Source: Salegentibacter sp. (lineage in GTDB: Bacteria; Bacteroidota; Bacteroidia; Flavobacteriales; Flavobacteriaceae). From it: 64,000 nt of DNA. Under the pieces are notes generated by a model. The model saw only the letters and a program-made list of their open reading frames with translations. It had not been told where the DNA came from and did no database searches. Shown in pieces: positions 36,704 to 45,549 of this stretch. How positions within the stretch are numbered: the stretch's first letter is position 1; every line of letters starts with the position of its first letter. Both the position numbers and the translations under genes were made by a program. The stretch lies in NCBI GenBank assembly GCA_017795085.1, contig CP051246.1, positions 1,862,514 to 1,926,513 of the forward strand, in the 5' to 3' direction.

Positions 36704-37782
36704 TTTTTTCTTTTAAAATAGATTAGCATAATTAAAAAAGTTGCCAGCATTACTCCCCAAAGTACAAAATAGCTATATCTCCATTGCAGTTCAGGAATAT
36801 ATTCAAAATTCATTCCGTAAATACCGGCGATAAAAGTTAGCGGAATAAAAATGGTGGCAATAATGGTGAGTACCTTCATCACTTCGTTCATCTTATTGCT
36901 TATTGTGCTCATATACATATCCATAAGGCTCCAGGCCATTTCCCGATAAATATCTATATTTTCAGTCACCTGCAAAATATGGTCATAGAGATCGCGAATA
37001 TAGTTTCTAGTTCGATCCTGGATAACTGTCTCATCAAATTTCTCCAATCGGCTAATTACCTCCCGAAGTGGAAAAACAGCTCGCCGAATTCGTAAAATAG
37101 CACGTTTTAATTCCTGAATTTCATAAGTAATATCATCATTCGATCGGCTATCAAAAAGCCGTTCTTCAAGTTCCTCAATCTTGTCACCAATCTCATCAAT
37201 CACCAAAAAATAATGGTCGACAATAGCATCTAAAAGGGCAAATAATAAATAATCAGCTCCATTTGAACGAATTCTTCCATGTGCCCTGTGTAAGCGTTCG
37301 CGAACATTATCAAAAACATCTCCCCCTGCCTCCTGAAACGTTAACACGTAATCTTTACCCAGTACAAAACTAATATGTTCCTGTTCTATTTGTCCTTTTT
37401 GATTTTGATAAAGCATTTTAGCCACCACATACAGATAATCTTCATATTCATCAATTTTTGGACGTTGGGTGGTGTTTACAATGTCTTCAACAATAAGTGG
37501 ATGAAGCTCATAATATTTACCCAGTTTCTCAATTTCAGCAGTATTGTTTAGACCATCAATATTAAACCAGGTTACCCGATCAGGTGCTTCAAATTTAAAA
37601 GCATCTTCTACCGATTTTGAAGCAAAATGATCATAATGCTCTTTGTTATAATCAATCACCTCTAAACGGGTCTCAGAAGCTTCTTTATGGCCAACATACG
37701 TTACTGTACCGGGAGCTTGGTGAAGTGCTTTTGCTGATTTGGGTCTTTTTAAGGAAAAGCGACTAGGATTTTTTAATTTCAT
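36694..37782 (-). CDS. corA: Magnesium/cobalt transporter CorA
   Basis: The 362-residue protein is a CorA-type pentameric divalent metal channel. It has a long cytoplasmic N-terminal domain, a coiled-coil region (about 190-290), and two C-terminal membrane helices. The selectivity motif YGMNFEYIPE follows the first helix VLTIIATIFIPLTFIAGI, and the protein ends with basic residues (YFKRKKWL). I chose the ATG at 37782; a TTG three codons upstream is possible. It overlaps the downstream lactonase gene by 10 bp, so the two are likely co-transcribed. Confidence 0.96.
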   Translation of the reverse strand: MKLKNPSRFSLKRPKSAKALHQAPGTVTYVGHKEASETRLEVIDYNKEHYDHFASKSVEDAFKFEAPDRVTWFNIDGLNNTAEIEKLGKYYELHPLIVEDIVNTTQRPKIDEYEDYLYVVAKMLYQNQKGQIEQEHISFVLGKDYVLTFQEAGGDVFDNVRERLHRAHGRIRSNGADYLLFALLDAIVDHYFLVIDEIGDKIEELEERLFDSRSNDDITYEIQELKRAILRIRRAVFPLREVISRLEKFDETVIQDRTRNYIRDLYDHILQVTENIDIYREMAWSLMDMYMSTISNKMNEVMKVLTIIATIFIPLTFIAGIYGMNFEYIPELQWRYSYFVLWGVMLATFLIMLIYFKRKKWL

Positions 37783-37948
37783 ACTATACAATTGCAGGCC
37801 AATCCGGGAAAATTATAGATTGCCATTAATAGCAATAAAGGTATAAAATATTTGGAAGTATTTTTATAAATCCAATTTAGCTAATACTGAAGAAAGTGTA
37901 TACGGGTTTAAAAATCAAGAAAGATATAAAAATACCTGTGGTTGTCGT

Positions 37949-37976
37949 TATTGTATACAGGACACATGATACAATA
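37949..37976. other. Inverted repeat TATTGTAT/ATACAATA
   Basis: A perfect 8-bp inverted repeat with a 12-bp spacer lies just past the DUF6495 stop codon, in the gap facing corA. It has no T-run. It could be a weak terminator or an operator-like site. Confidence 0.35.
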
Positions 37977-37981
37977 TACAT

Positions 37982-38458
37982 TTATTCCTCCTCAACCATC
38001 TTTTGAAAATAAGCATACAATTCTCCCTTTGTAATATTGGCTCCCTGTTTAACAAGGGCAAAAATATCTTTATTGCGATCGGTACTTATGGCTTTTGAAG
38101 AAGTGTAAATAGTAACCGAATCGTCAAGTAAATTTGTTTGCAGCCAACTATACCCTTCACGGGTAGTAATATCTACACCCTGGTTTTCAACCTTTACAGC
38201 AATAAGGTTAATGGTAGCTTCAGAAATTTGAAAAAGATAAATTTGATTGGATGAAAAATGTTCAAGATATTCTACTTTGTTGAGTACCCCTTCCCAAATC
38301 AGGTCACTAAAAACATCGAGTTCCTGCTCGGCAACTTTAGGCTTGTTTGTTTTTATATCTTCCCATTCTTCAGCTGTAATAGATTGTGTAGCCAAGAAGT
38401 TAATAAACTCCTCTTGCATTTCCTCAAACTGTTCTTTGGTTAATCGGGCGTATTTCAT
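37982..38458 (-). CDS. Conserved hypothetical protein (DUF6495-like)
   Basis: This 158-residue protein is soluble and acidic at both ends (MKYARLTKEQFEEMQEEFINFL, read as RLTKEQFEEMQEEF; end AYFQKMVEEE). I think it matches a Flavobacteriaceae-restricted family annotated DUF6495, but the match is from memory. It has no signal peptide, membrane helix or catalytic motif that I can see. It lies downstream of rplI on the same strand, separated by a terminator, and is probably an independent gene. Confidence 0.7.
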   Translation of the reverse strand: MKYARLTKEQFEEMQEEFINFLATQSITAEEWEDIKTNKPKVAEQELDVFSDLIWEGVLNKVEYLEHFSSNQIYLFQISEATINLIAVKVENQGVDITTREGYSWLQTNLLDDSVTIYTSSKAISTDRNKDIFALVKQGANITKGELYAYFQKMVEEE

Positions 38459-38604
38459 TCTGATAAAAATTATGCATAAAATTTAAAATTTGCTAAAAAA
38501 GAACTTTTCAAAAAGTCTCGAATTCTTTAATTTCTTTTTTTAGACAAATCTTAAAAACTTGCTGTTACCTGTGGTAAAACAGCGTCTATTCATTTTAAAA
38601 GCTT

Positions 38605-38625
38605 CCGATTTGCATCGGGATAATT
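38605..38625. repeat. Short CCGAT/ATCGG palindrome
   Basis: CCGATTTGCATCGG can form a short hairpin between the DUF6495 gene and rplI. Related CCCGAT palindromes occur at 59155-59180. It probably belongs to a dispersed palindromic family. Confidence 0.4.
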
Positions 38626-38659
38626 GGGCTTGTCCTCTAGCTACATGTTAAACAGAGCC

Positions 38660-38696
38660 ACATTAACAACAAAAGCCCACTATAAAAGCGGGCTTT
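38660..38696 (-). terminator. Terminator of the rpsF-rpsR-rplI operon
   Basis: On the minus strand, AGCCCGC and GTGGGCT form a 7-bp stem (one G-U pair) with loop TTTTATA, followed by TTTGTTGTT. It lies about 20 bp after the rplI stop. Confidence 0.85.
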
Positions 38697-38716
38697 ATTA
38701 ATTCTGAAAGCAAGAA

Positions 38717-39166
38717 TTATGCTTCGCTTACTACTTCAAAGCTAAAACTCTCTACCACTTCCCTGTGGAAACGAAGGCTAGCTTCATACTGCCCTAAGCG
38801 TTTGATATTTCCACCGGCAACGGTAACAAATTTCTTTTCAATTTCCACGCCTTCTTTTGCCAAAGCATCAGTAAGGTCAGCATTGGTAATAGATCCAAAC
38901 AACTTATCTCCTGCTCCAGCTTTTGCTGAAATCTTGATATCAATGTCGCTTAGTTTTTTAGCCTGTTTTTTGGCCTCATCTATATTTTTCTGCTCTTTAT
39001 AGGCTCTTTGTTTAAGGGTTTCTTCCAGCATTTTTTTTGCTGAAGGAGTAGCAAGATGTGCATACCCTTGCGGAATTAAGTAATTACGGCCATAACCGTT
39101 TTTTACCGTTACCACATCATCCTTAAAACCTAAATTTTCTACGTCTTGTTTAAGTATCAATTCCAT
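38717..39166 (-). CDS. rplI: 50S ribosomal protein L9
   Basis: This 149-residue protein is the usual length for L9. It begins MELILKQDVENLGFKDDVV and contains the signature KNGYGRNYLIPQGYA in the N-terminal RNA-binding domain. A long connecting helix and a C-terminal domain follow. It is the last gene of the rpsF-rpsR-rplI operon, a widely conserved order, and is followed by a terminator. Confidence 0.99.
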   Translation of the reverse strand: MELILKQDVENLGFKDDVVTVKNGYGRNYLIPQGYAHLATPSAKKMLEETLKQRAYKEQKNIDEAKKQAKKLSDIDIKISAKAGAGDKLFGSITNADLTDALAKEGVEIEKKFVTVAGGNIKRLGQYEASLRFHREVVESFSFEVVSEA

Positions 39167-39179
39167 AAGATTGCCTTTT

Positions 39180-39479
39180 TTATTTTAATAAATCACCAAC
39201 ATAAGGCATAAGTGCCAGGTGGCGTGCACGTTTTACAGCCACGGCCACTTTTCTTTGGTATTTTAAAGAAGTTCCGGTTAAACGACGAGGAAGTAATTTT
39301 CCCTGCTCATTTACAAAACTCATTAAAAAATCAGGGTCTTTATAATCAATATATTTAATCCCAGATCTTTTAAATCGGCAATACTTCTTGGTTTTGGTAG
39401 TTTCAATATTAAGCGGAGTAAGATACCTGATCTCTCCGTCTTTTTTACCCTTTGCTTGTTGTTCAATAGAGGATGCCAT
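39180..39479 (-). CDS. rpsR: 30S ribosomal protein S18
   Basis: This 99-residue protein contains the S18 core [17 protein letters not shown] and [31 protein letters not shown] ([20 protein letters not shown]). An N-terminal extension of about 25 residues is typical of Bacteroidota. It lies between rpsF (2 bp gap) and rplI, and binds beside S6 in the small subunit platform. Confidence 0.99.
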   Translation of the reverse strand: MASSIEQQAKGKKDGEIRYLTPLNIETTKTKKYCRFKRSGIKYIDYKDPDFLMSFVNEQGKLLPRRLTGTSLKYQRKVAVAVKRARHLALMPYVGDLLK

Positions 39480-39481
39480 AC

Positions 39482-39820
39482 TTACGCTTTTTCTTGTTTA
39501 CGTTTTCTTCTTTTTTCAGCCCAGGCTACCGCGTGCTTGTCTAACTTTACAGTTAGGTAACGCATCATGCGCTCGTCCCTTCTAAAGGCAAGCTCCAACG
39601 GCTCGATCACTTCACCGGGTGCCTCAAATTCAAATAAGTGGTAAAAACCGCTTTTTTTGTGCTGAATTGGATAAGCCAGTTTACGCAGCCCCCAATTTTC
39701 TTTTGATATCATCTTGGCACCTTTAGAAACAAGAAATTCTTCGTATTTCTCAACTGTTTCCTTTATCTGCTCTTCAGATAAAACGGGATTCAAGATGAAA
39801 ACAGTTTCATAATTGTTCAT
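39482..39820 (-). CDS. rpsF: 30S ribosomal protein S6
   Basis: This 112-residue S6 protein begins [18 protein letters not shown] and has [22 protein letters not shown], in parts [16 protein letters not shown], the S18-interaction surface. The C-terminal tail is strongly basic ([12 protein letters not shown]). It is the first gene of its operon, with a clear promoter 31 bp upstream. Confidence 0.99.
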   Translation of the reverse strand: MNNYETVFILNPVLSEEQIKETVEKYEEFLVSKGAKMISKENWGLRKLAYPIQHKKSGFYHLFEFEAPGEVIEPLELAFRRDERMMRYLTVKLDKHAVAWAEKRRKRKQEKA

Positions 39821-39850
39821 ACTAAATATTACTTAAAGTTAAATCGGCTG

Positions 39851-39880
39851 CAAAAGTAGAACTATTTTTTCTATTTTCAA
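39851..39880 (-). promoter_or_regulatory. Bacteroidota-type promoter of rpsF operon
   Basis: On the minus strand, TTG (39878-39880), 19 bp and TACTTTTG (39851-39858) match the TTG-N19-TAnnTTTG consensus exactly. A transcript start near 39845 would give a 5' leader of about 25 nt before rpsF. Confidence 0.8.
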
Positions 39881-39987
39881 AGCCTATAATTCAGTAGATA
39901 AAAATCACCTTTTACCGGCCAATGTCACCTCAACTTTGTAACTTTCAAAATTAATCCTTATTATTGTTATTACCTAACTAATTTATT

Positions 39988-40695
39988 TTGGAAGAAATTT
40001 TACTCAAATGTATAGTTGTTGATGATTCAAGCCTGCAACGTCTCTCTATTGTAAAATTGATTAAAGACCACCCAAACCTAAAGTTAATGGCTGAGTATAA
40101 TAATGCCATAGAAACTAAAAACGGCTTATTAGACACCCCTGCCGACCTTATCTTCCTCGATATTGAAATGCCAATTCTTTCAGGTTTTGAACTTTTAGAC
40201 GATCTACCAAATAAACCGCAAATCATATTTGTTACCGGAAAAACACAATATGCTTTTAAAGCTTTTGATTATGATGCCGTAGATTATATCCATAAACCGG
40301 TAACCAAAGAACGTTTTAACAATGCTGTAAACAAAGCATTGAACCTGTACAAACTTAAAAACCGTATCTCTACGCCAGAAGACAACGAGTTTATTTTTGT
40401 AAAAAGCAATCTTAAAAACCGAAAAGTTTTTCTTAGCCGTCTAAAATACATCCAGGCATTAGGTGATTATGTGAAATTTGTAACCGAGAAAGAAAACTTT
40501 ATCGTGTTGGCTACCATGAAATCTTTTGAAGAACAATTACCTAATAACCAGTTTTTACGAACCCATAAATCATATATTGTTAACCTAAAAAAAATCGAAC
40601 GCTACGACAGTAAAAACATTGAGGTTAACCAACAGAAACTACCTTTAAGCCGGAATAAAAAAGATAGCCTTATAGAAGCCCTGGCACAAATCTAA
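39988..40695 (+). CDS. LytTR-family response regulator
   Basis: This 235-residue protein has a receiver domain (about 5-120): the acidic pair in CIVVDDSSLQR, the phosphoacceptor Asp in LIFLDIEMPILSGFELL and the conserved Lys in YIHKPVTKERF. A LytTR DNA-binding domain (about 135-230) follows, with YIQALGDYVKFV and LRTHKSYIVNLKKIERYD. Translation appears to start at TTG 39988, since a stop precedes it in frame and no earlier ATG is available. No histidine kinase gene is adjacent, so it is an orphan here. It converges with priA with a 4-bp overlap. Confidence 0.93.
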   Translation: MEEILLKCIVVDDSSLQRLSIVKLIKDHPNLKLMAEYNNAIETKNGLLDTPADLIFLDIEMPILSGFELLDDLPNKPQIIFVTGKTQYAFKAFDYDAVDYIHKPVTKERFNNAVNKALNLYKLKNRISTPEDNEFIFVKSNLKNRKVFLSRLKYIQALGDYVKFVTEKENFIVLATMKSFEEQLPNNQFLRTHKSYIVNLKKIERYDSKNIEVNQQKLPLSRNKKDSLIEALAQI

Positions 40696-43142
40696 ACCGG
40701 GTCTACATTTACCACTACCTTTATATTTCTAAACTTTCCAATCGCTTTAAAGCTGTCTAATATTTTTTGAGAAACCTGCTTTGTTTTCCCCAAACTTTGT
40801 TTTTGTGGGATTTTAAGTAATATATTCTTATAATATTCATTTCGTATTCTGGCAACCGGAGGGAATTCCGGCCCCAAAACATAAGCTCCAAATACATTCT
40901 TTAAAGATTTCGCCAACCAATCGGCCGAAGTATTTACATTGGAATAATCCCTACTTTTTAAAGTAAAGCGAATCATCCTGAAATATGGCGGATATTTATA
41001 ATTATAACGATCTTCCAATTGATCTTTATACATTCCCTGATAATCTCCTGTAGAAACCTGCTGAATGATTTGATGATGCGGATTAAAACTCTGGATTAAA
41101 ACCTTACCGCGTTTCTTAGTTCGCCCAGCACGGCCCGCCACCTGCAACATCAATTGAAAACTACGTTCGTGCGCCCTGAAATCGGGGAAATTCAGCAAGT
41201 TATCGGCATTCATAATCCCAACCAGGTTCACATTCCTAAAATCTAATCCCTTGGTAAGCATCTGGGTGCCCACCAAAATATCGATTTCCTGTTGTTCAAA
41301 AGCTGTAATAATTTTTTCAAAAGCATATTTACCCCGAGTGGTATCCTGATCCATTCTTCCAATAATATGCTTCGGAAAAAGGGCTTTCAATTCAGTTTCA
41401 ATTTGCTCGGTACCAAAGCCCTTGGTTGTAATTTCAACACTGCCACAGGCCATACATTTATGCTGCATCGCAATATGATAACCGCAATAATGACAACGCA
41501 GTTGATTATTATGGCTATGAAAGGTAAGACTTACATCGCAATTGGGGCATTGAGGGGAATGCCCGCAGGTGTTACATTCCAGAATGGGAGAAAACCCACG
41601 CCGGTTTTGAAATAAAATCACCTGCTCCTCTTCTTTTAATGAGGCTTCAATTTCTTCCAGTAACCGGTCAGAGAAATGCCCCTTCATTTTCTTTTTACGG
41701 TGTTTGCTTTTAATATCTACAATTTCAATTTTTGGCTCTAAAACATTCCCAAAACGCCGGCTTATTTCAGCATAACCATATTTATGATGTTCAGCATTAA
41801 AAAAAGATTCCAGAGAAGGAGTAGCAGACCCCATTACAATATTTGCTTTAAAAATATTTGCCAAAACCACTGCAGCATCCCGAGCATGATAACGAGGAGC
41901 AGGGTCAAATTGCTTAAACGACTGCTCGTGTTCTTCATCTACCACCACCAAATTCAAATTATTAAAAGGCAAAAATATAGAAGAACGCGCCCCGATAACT
42001 ACTTTTCCTTCTCCGCTATTTAGTAATTTTCGGTACACCTCTACCCTTTCGTTTACCGAATATTTACTGTGATACACTAAAACCTGATCTCCAAAATAAA
42101 ACTGGAGCCGTTGGATAAGCTGTGTGGTAAGTGCTATTTCAGGTAGTAAATATAATGTCTGCCCCCCTTTGCTTAAGATTTCTTTTATAAGCTGAATATA
42201 GATTTCTGTTTTTCCAGAAGAAGTAATACCGTGTAGCAGACACACCTTGTCTTCTGCAAAAACACGGTTTATTTGCTTAAATGCTTTTTCTTGAAATTCA
42301 TTAAACTCAATGTCTTTTGAAGTTGTCTCTCCTGAAAAATTTAACCTATCGGTGGTTTCAAAATATTCTTCTAAAATTCCTTTATTGATAAGTGTTTTCA
42401 AGCTTGCTGAAGTTGCTTTACTCTTCTGGAGCAATTTTTTAGCAGACAATGGTTTTTTGCTCTGGGCAGTAAGACCAAAATAGTTTAATACAATTTCCCG
42501 CTGTGTAGGCGCCCGGTTTAATTCGTCTAACAATTGATGCATCGAAGTTTCATCACTATAATGTTCTGCCAGGCAGACAAAACGGGTCTTTTTAGGCTTA
42601 TATTGTTCGTATATTTCCTGATTTAAAGCAACAAAACCTTTCTCAACCAACCGATTAACAACCGGCAAAACCGCTTTCCGATCCAGAATTTTCATTACTT
42701 CCTGAATTTTAATCGACGACTGGTTTTGCAAGGCTTCAAGCAATACAAACTCTTCATCATCTAATTTGGCATCTTCAGGAATTTCTTTATTCCTTAACTG
42801 TACTATAGCCTCACTTTCCAATAAAAAAGCTCCTGGTAATGCGGCACGAAGCACATCTCCCTCGGCACACATATAATAAGAGGCAAGCCAGCCCCAGAAT
42901 TTTAGTTGTTGCTCAGTAACCAGGGGCGATTTATCTAAAATTTGATGAATAGGTTTTGCCTCATAAACCTGTGGGGCAACCTGATGTATTTTTCCCGCAA
43001 TCCCTGTATAGATTTTAGATTTACCAAAGGGAACAGCTACTCGCATACCGGGCTTAACAAAACCGGCCTCTTCCGTAGAAAGTTCATAAGTAAAACGCTT
43101 AGCCAATGGAAGCGGCAAAATCACATCAACAAAATAAGACAT
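40692..43142 (-). CDS. priA: Primosomal protein N' (replication restart helicase)
   Basis: PriA reloads the replisome at collapsed forks. The 816-residue length fits. The order is an N-terminal DNA-binding domain (YFVDVILPLPLAKRFTYEL), Walker A GITSSGKTEIY, Walker B VVDEEHEQSF, SATPSLES, then a zinc-binding set CNTCGHSPQCPNCDVS and RCHYCGY...HKCMACGS. The C-terminal helicase motifs include VAGRAGRTKKRG. It stands alone on the minus strand, convergent with the LytTR gene. Confidence 0.98.
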   Translation of the reverse strand: MSYFVDVILPLPLAKRFTYELSTEEAGFVKPGMRVAVPFGKSKIYTGIAGKIHQVAPQVYEAKPIHQILDKSPLVTEQQLKFWGWLASYYMCAEGDVLRAALPGAFLLESEAIVQLRNKEIPEDAKLDDEEFVLLEALQNQSSIKIQEVMKILDRKAVLPVVNRLVEKGFVALNQEIYEQYKPKKTRFVCLAEHYSDETSMHQLLDELNRAPTQREIVLNYFGLTAQSKKPLSAKKLLQKSKATSASLKTLINKGILEEYFETTDRLNFSGETTSKDIEFNEFQEKAFKQINRVFAEDKVCLLHGITSSGKTEIYIQLIKEILSKGGQTLYLLPEIALTTQLIQRLQFYFGDQVLVYHSKYSVNERVEVYRKLLNSGEGKVVIGARSSIFLPFNNLNLVVVDEEHEQSFKQFDPAPRYHARDAAVVLANIFKANIVMGSATPSLESFFNAEHHKYGYAEISRRFGNVLEPKIEIVDIKSKHRKKKMKGHFSDRLLEEIEASLKEEEQVILFQNRRGFSPILECNTCGHSPQCPNCDVSLTFHSHNNQLRCHYCGYHIAMQHKCMACGSVEITTKGFGTEQIETELKALFPKHIIGRMDQDTTRGKYAFEKIITAFEQQEIDILVGTQMLTKGLDFRNVNLVGIMNADNLLNFPDFRAHERSFQLMLQVAGRAGRTKKRGKVLIQSFNPHHQIIQQVSTGDYQGMYKDQLEDRYNYKYPPYFRMIRFTLKSRDYSNVNTSADWLAKSLKNVFGAYVLGPEFPPVARIRNEYYKNILLKIPQKQSLGKTKQVSQKILDSFKAIGKFRNIKVVVNVDPV

Positions 43143-43444
43143 TTTTGGTTGTTTTCTTTACGGTTATAAATGTAAAAAACCCCGGGCAACCACGAGGAAT
43201 GAAAAGGAAATTATTTCCCCGGTGGTCTAAAGAAGGCTTGCTTTGAAAGCAAAGTATATTTCCCTAACCATACGCGGGTTTGCCCTAGCTTGTTGATTTA
43301 AAGGTTAAAAAAAGAAAGTTCACAGGAATTTTTTGTTCGGAAAACTCCTGATTCTAGCAACATTTGAGTTATTGTAAAAGTTCTATAAGACCTTTGTTTG
43401 CCTTATTAGGACAAAATATTTAATCCTCAATAAAAAACGGTAAA
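43143..43444. other. Structured gene-free region between priA and DUF2147 gene
   Basis: These 302 bp hold no convincing gene but several inverted repeats. TTGCTTTGAAAGCAA lies at 43238-43252. GGAAATTATTTCC is flanked by ACCAC/GTGGT at about 43190-43227. A 10-bp hairpin, CAGGAATTTT with AAAACTCCTG (one mismatch), lies at 43323-43350. None carries a clear terminator T-run. It could contain degraded repeats or a small RNA. Confidence 0.4.
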
Positions 43445-43873
43445 TTATTCAGCGCGCTCCCATGTTTTGGTTTTATAAAAAAAAGCAATATAACCCCGGA
43501 CTTTTAATTTATCAGGGTTATTTTCATCCAGCCATAATTTCCCCGTGTATTCCTTACCAGAATGGGGATCAATCAAAGTTCCATCTGTATATTCATTGCC
43601 TTCTTTTTTAAAACCGTGAATAACTTTTAAACCTTCAATTGGCTTATCCTTTAACTGGCCTTTACAATCGGTACATTTACGATCGCGGTCTTCTTCTTTC
43701 ATAATACGCAATACTTTTCCTGCAATTTCATCTCCATGCTGATAAATTTCTACAATAGAATTTACTTTCCCTTCATCATTGGTAACTTTCCATTTTCCAA
43801 AAATATCCTGGGCATAGCTTTCAGAAATAAAAAGCAATACACAAAGGCATAGCAATAACTTAAATGCTTTCAT
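43445..43873 (-). CDS. DUF2147 family secreted protein
   Basis: This 142-residue protein has a signal peptide ending in SESYAQDIFG, then the DUF2147 pattern: DIFGKWKVTNDEGKVNSIVEIY, in parts GKWKVTNDEGKVNSIV, a CTDCKGQLKDKPIEGL segment, and GTLIDPHSGKEYTGKLWL followed by LKVRGYIAFF. The family forms a small lipocalin-like beta-barrel with no known reaction. It is probably periplasmic. The upstream gap separates it from the chalcone isomerase-like gene. Confidence 0.93.
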   Translation of the reverse strand: MKAFKLLLCLCVLLFISESYAQDIFGKWKVTNDEGKVNSIVEIYQHGDEIAGKVLRIMKEEDRDRKCTDCKGQLKDKPIEGLKVIHGFKKEGNEYTDGTLIDPHSGKEYTGKLWLDENNPDKLKVRGYIAFFYKTKTWERAE

Positions 43874-44002
43874 CTATTCAAAATTTTACAAGTCATTGAT
43901 TTTATTTTGTTTGTTCCGGGTGGTATTGGCTAATTTATTATACGTCCAACTTGTCCCGAGCTTATTTTGTGGATTATGGCCTTTCATAGTATTTTAGGAA
44001 AA

Positions 44003-44557
44003 TTATTGATTCAGCATTCCTTCTTTTAAATCATCATCAGCCGGGTTTTCAGAAAGCCAAATACCAAAAAGGGCCTTTTTGAATTCAAGACCTTCAACAG
44101 TTCCTAATTCATTGCTGTTTTTATAAACTTTTACACCTTTTTTAGGCAGATAAACCAGGTCAAAAACATCTCCCTTCCCAATTTCTTTAAAAAAGCTTTT
44201 GAAAGTTTTTATTTGAGGATCTATAGTGGAAGTTTCCCCTCCGGTGGCATTTACAAAACCTTCATCTACGGCATTGGTCATTCTTTTTGGCGTAATCATT
44301 CCTGAAACTATATGCAATTTAATAGCCATAGGCTCATCGGCATTAACAATAGCCTTCGCATCAGACGATTTTTGCTGAAGATAAAGTCCCCCGGCATACA
44401 TATCCATCCAGAATTTTTCACGAACCCCTACCCCGTTAAGTTTTAATGTTTCATTTTCAAATTCTACTGAATTAGGCAAGTTTACTCCGCCAACTTCAGT
44501 TTGTGCACTCAAAGTAAGGCTGCAAATAGCTACGAATAATAGAAATATATTTTTCAT
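44003..44557 (-). CDS. Chalcone isomerase-like family protein
   Basis: This 184-residue secreted protein has a signal peptide ending in LTLSAQTEVGG. The CHI-like core includes KLNGVGVREKFWMDMYAGGLYL and IKLHIVSGMITPKRMTNAVDEGF, in parts GVGVREKFWMDMYAGGLY and HIVSGMITPKRM. It has LFGIWLSENPADDDLKEGML near the end. Bacterial members seem to bind lipids or act as non-catalytic relatives of plant chalcone isomerase. A true flavonoid reaction is not implied. Confidence 0.92.
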   Translation of the reverse strand: MKNIFLLFVAICSLTLSAQTEVGGVNLPNSVEFENETLKLNGVGVREKFWMDMYAGGLYLQQKSSDAKAIVNADEPMAIKLHIVSGMITPKRMTNAVDEGFVNATGGETSTIDPQIKTFKSFFKEIGKGDVFDLVYLPKKGVKVYKNSNELGTVEGLEFKKALFGIWLSENPADDDLKEGMLNQ

Positions 44558-44624
44558 TTATATATAAATTTATAAGCCATCCGGTTGGCTTTGTTATAGA
44601 TTTTCTGAATAGGGTTTCAATAAA

Positions 44625-45548
44625 TTATTTAAAATTTTTCCTCAGTTTTATTAAGGAAGCATTAAGCTCAAAGCCCAACAACAATATATTTGAATTTATC
44701 CAAATATATACCATTAAAATTAACAATGCTCCAATAGAACCGTACAATTCGTTATAAGATGAAAAATTTTCAATATAAATTCCAAAAAAATAAGTAGTTA
44801 TTAAAATTAGTACGGTAGTAAATAAAGCCCCCACCGAAAAAAACTTGGCCTGCCTGGCTTCCTTGGTTCCAAAATAATAAAGAGTAGCTACCCCAATATA
44901 TACAAGCAATACAAAAGCGGTATATTTAACTAATTTTGGGCCGGTACCCTTAGCGCCTACAAGCCCAACTTCACTAAGATCTTCTACCGCATAAGTAAGG
45001 TAAACCGCCAGGATTATAGTAATAAGCAACAACAATGCCATGATAAGGGAAACCCCAATAGCTATGGCATATTGCCTAATTATTGATCGATTGGCATTAG
45101 TATGGTAGCTAAATTCAAAACCTGTAAAAATAGCGTTCACGCCATTGGTCATCAAAAAGATAGAAAGTATAAATGCAAACGAAAGAAGCCCCCCGCGTTG
45201 TTCATTGGCAATATCCAGTAAAATATCATTAAAGAAATCCGAAGTTTGCGGTGGCAACAGCGAATCCATAAAAATTAAAAATTCAATTTTAAAATCGTCT
45301 ATAAATCCGATATACGGAATTAAATTCAGCATAAACAGTAAGAACGGGAAAAGCGCCATAAAAAAACTAAAAGCAATAGCACTGGCTCTGGTTGAGAAAG
45401 TTCCTTTTATAATTCCGCCGGAATAAATCTCCCACAAATCGTACAGCGACAATCCTTCCATTCCCGGCAGGTGAATACCACGAGTGGTTTTCACAAGCCA
45501 GTCTGAAAACTGCTCAAATTTGGATTGTAGCTTCTTTTCAGGAGTCAT
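44625..45548 (-). CDS. YihY/virulence factor BrkB family membrane protein
   Basis: This 307-residue inner membrane protein has about six hydrophobic segments, with the family phrases RASAIAFSFFMALFPFLLFMLN, in parts RASAIAFSFFMALFPF, and YGSIGALLILMVYIWINSNILLLG, in parts YGSIGALLILMVYIW. These proteins were once called ribonuclease BN by mistake, and their transport role is unsettled. The gene starts 1 bp after nadC ends, so the pair is probably co-transcribed. Confidence 0.95.
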   Translation of the reverse strand: MTPEKKLQSKFEQFSDWLVKTTRGIHLPGMEGLSLYDLWEIYSGGIIKGTFSTRASAIAFSFFMALFPFLLFMLNLIPYIGFIDDFKIEFLIFMDSLLPPQTSDFFNDILLDIANEQRGGLLSFAFILSIFLMTNGVNAIFTGFEFSYHTNANRSIIRQYAIAIGVSLIMALLLLITIILAVYLTYAVEDLSEVGLVGAKGTGPKLVKYTAFVLLVYIGVATLYYFGTKEARQAKFFSVGALFTTVLILITTYFFGIYIENFSSYNELYGSIGALLILMVYIWINSNILLLGFELNASLIKLRKNFK

Positions 45549-45549
45549 T

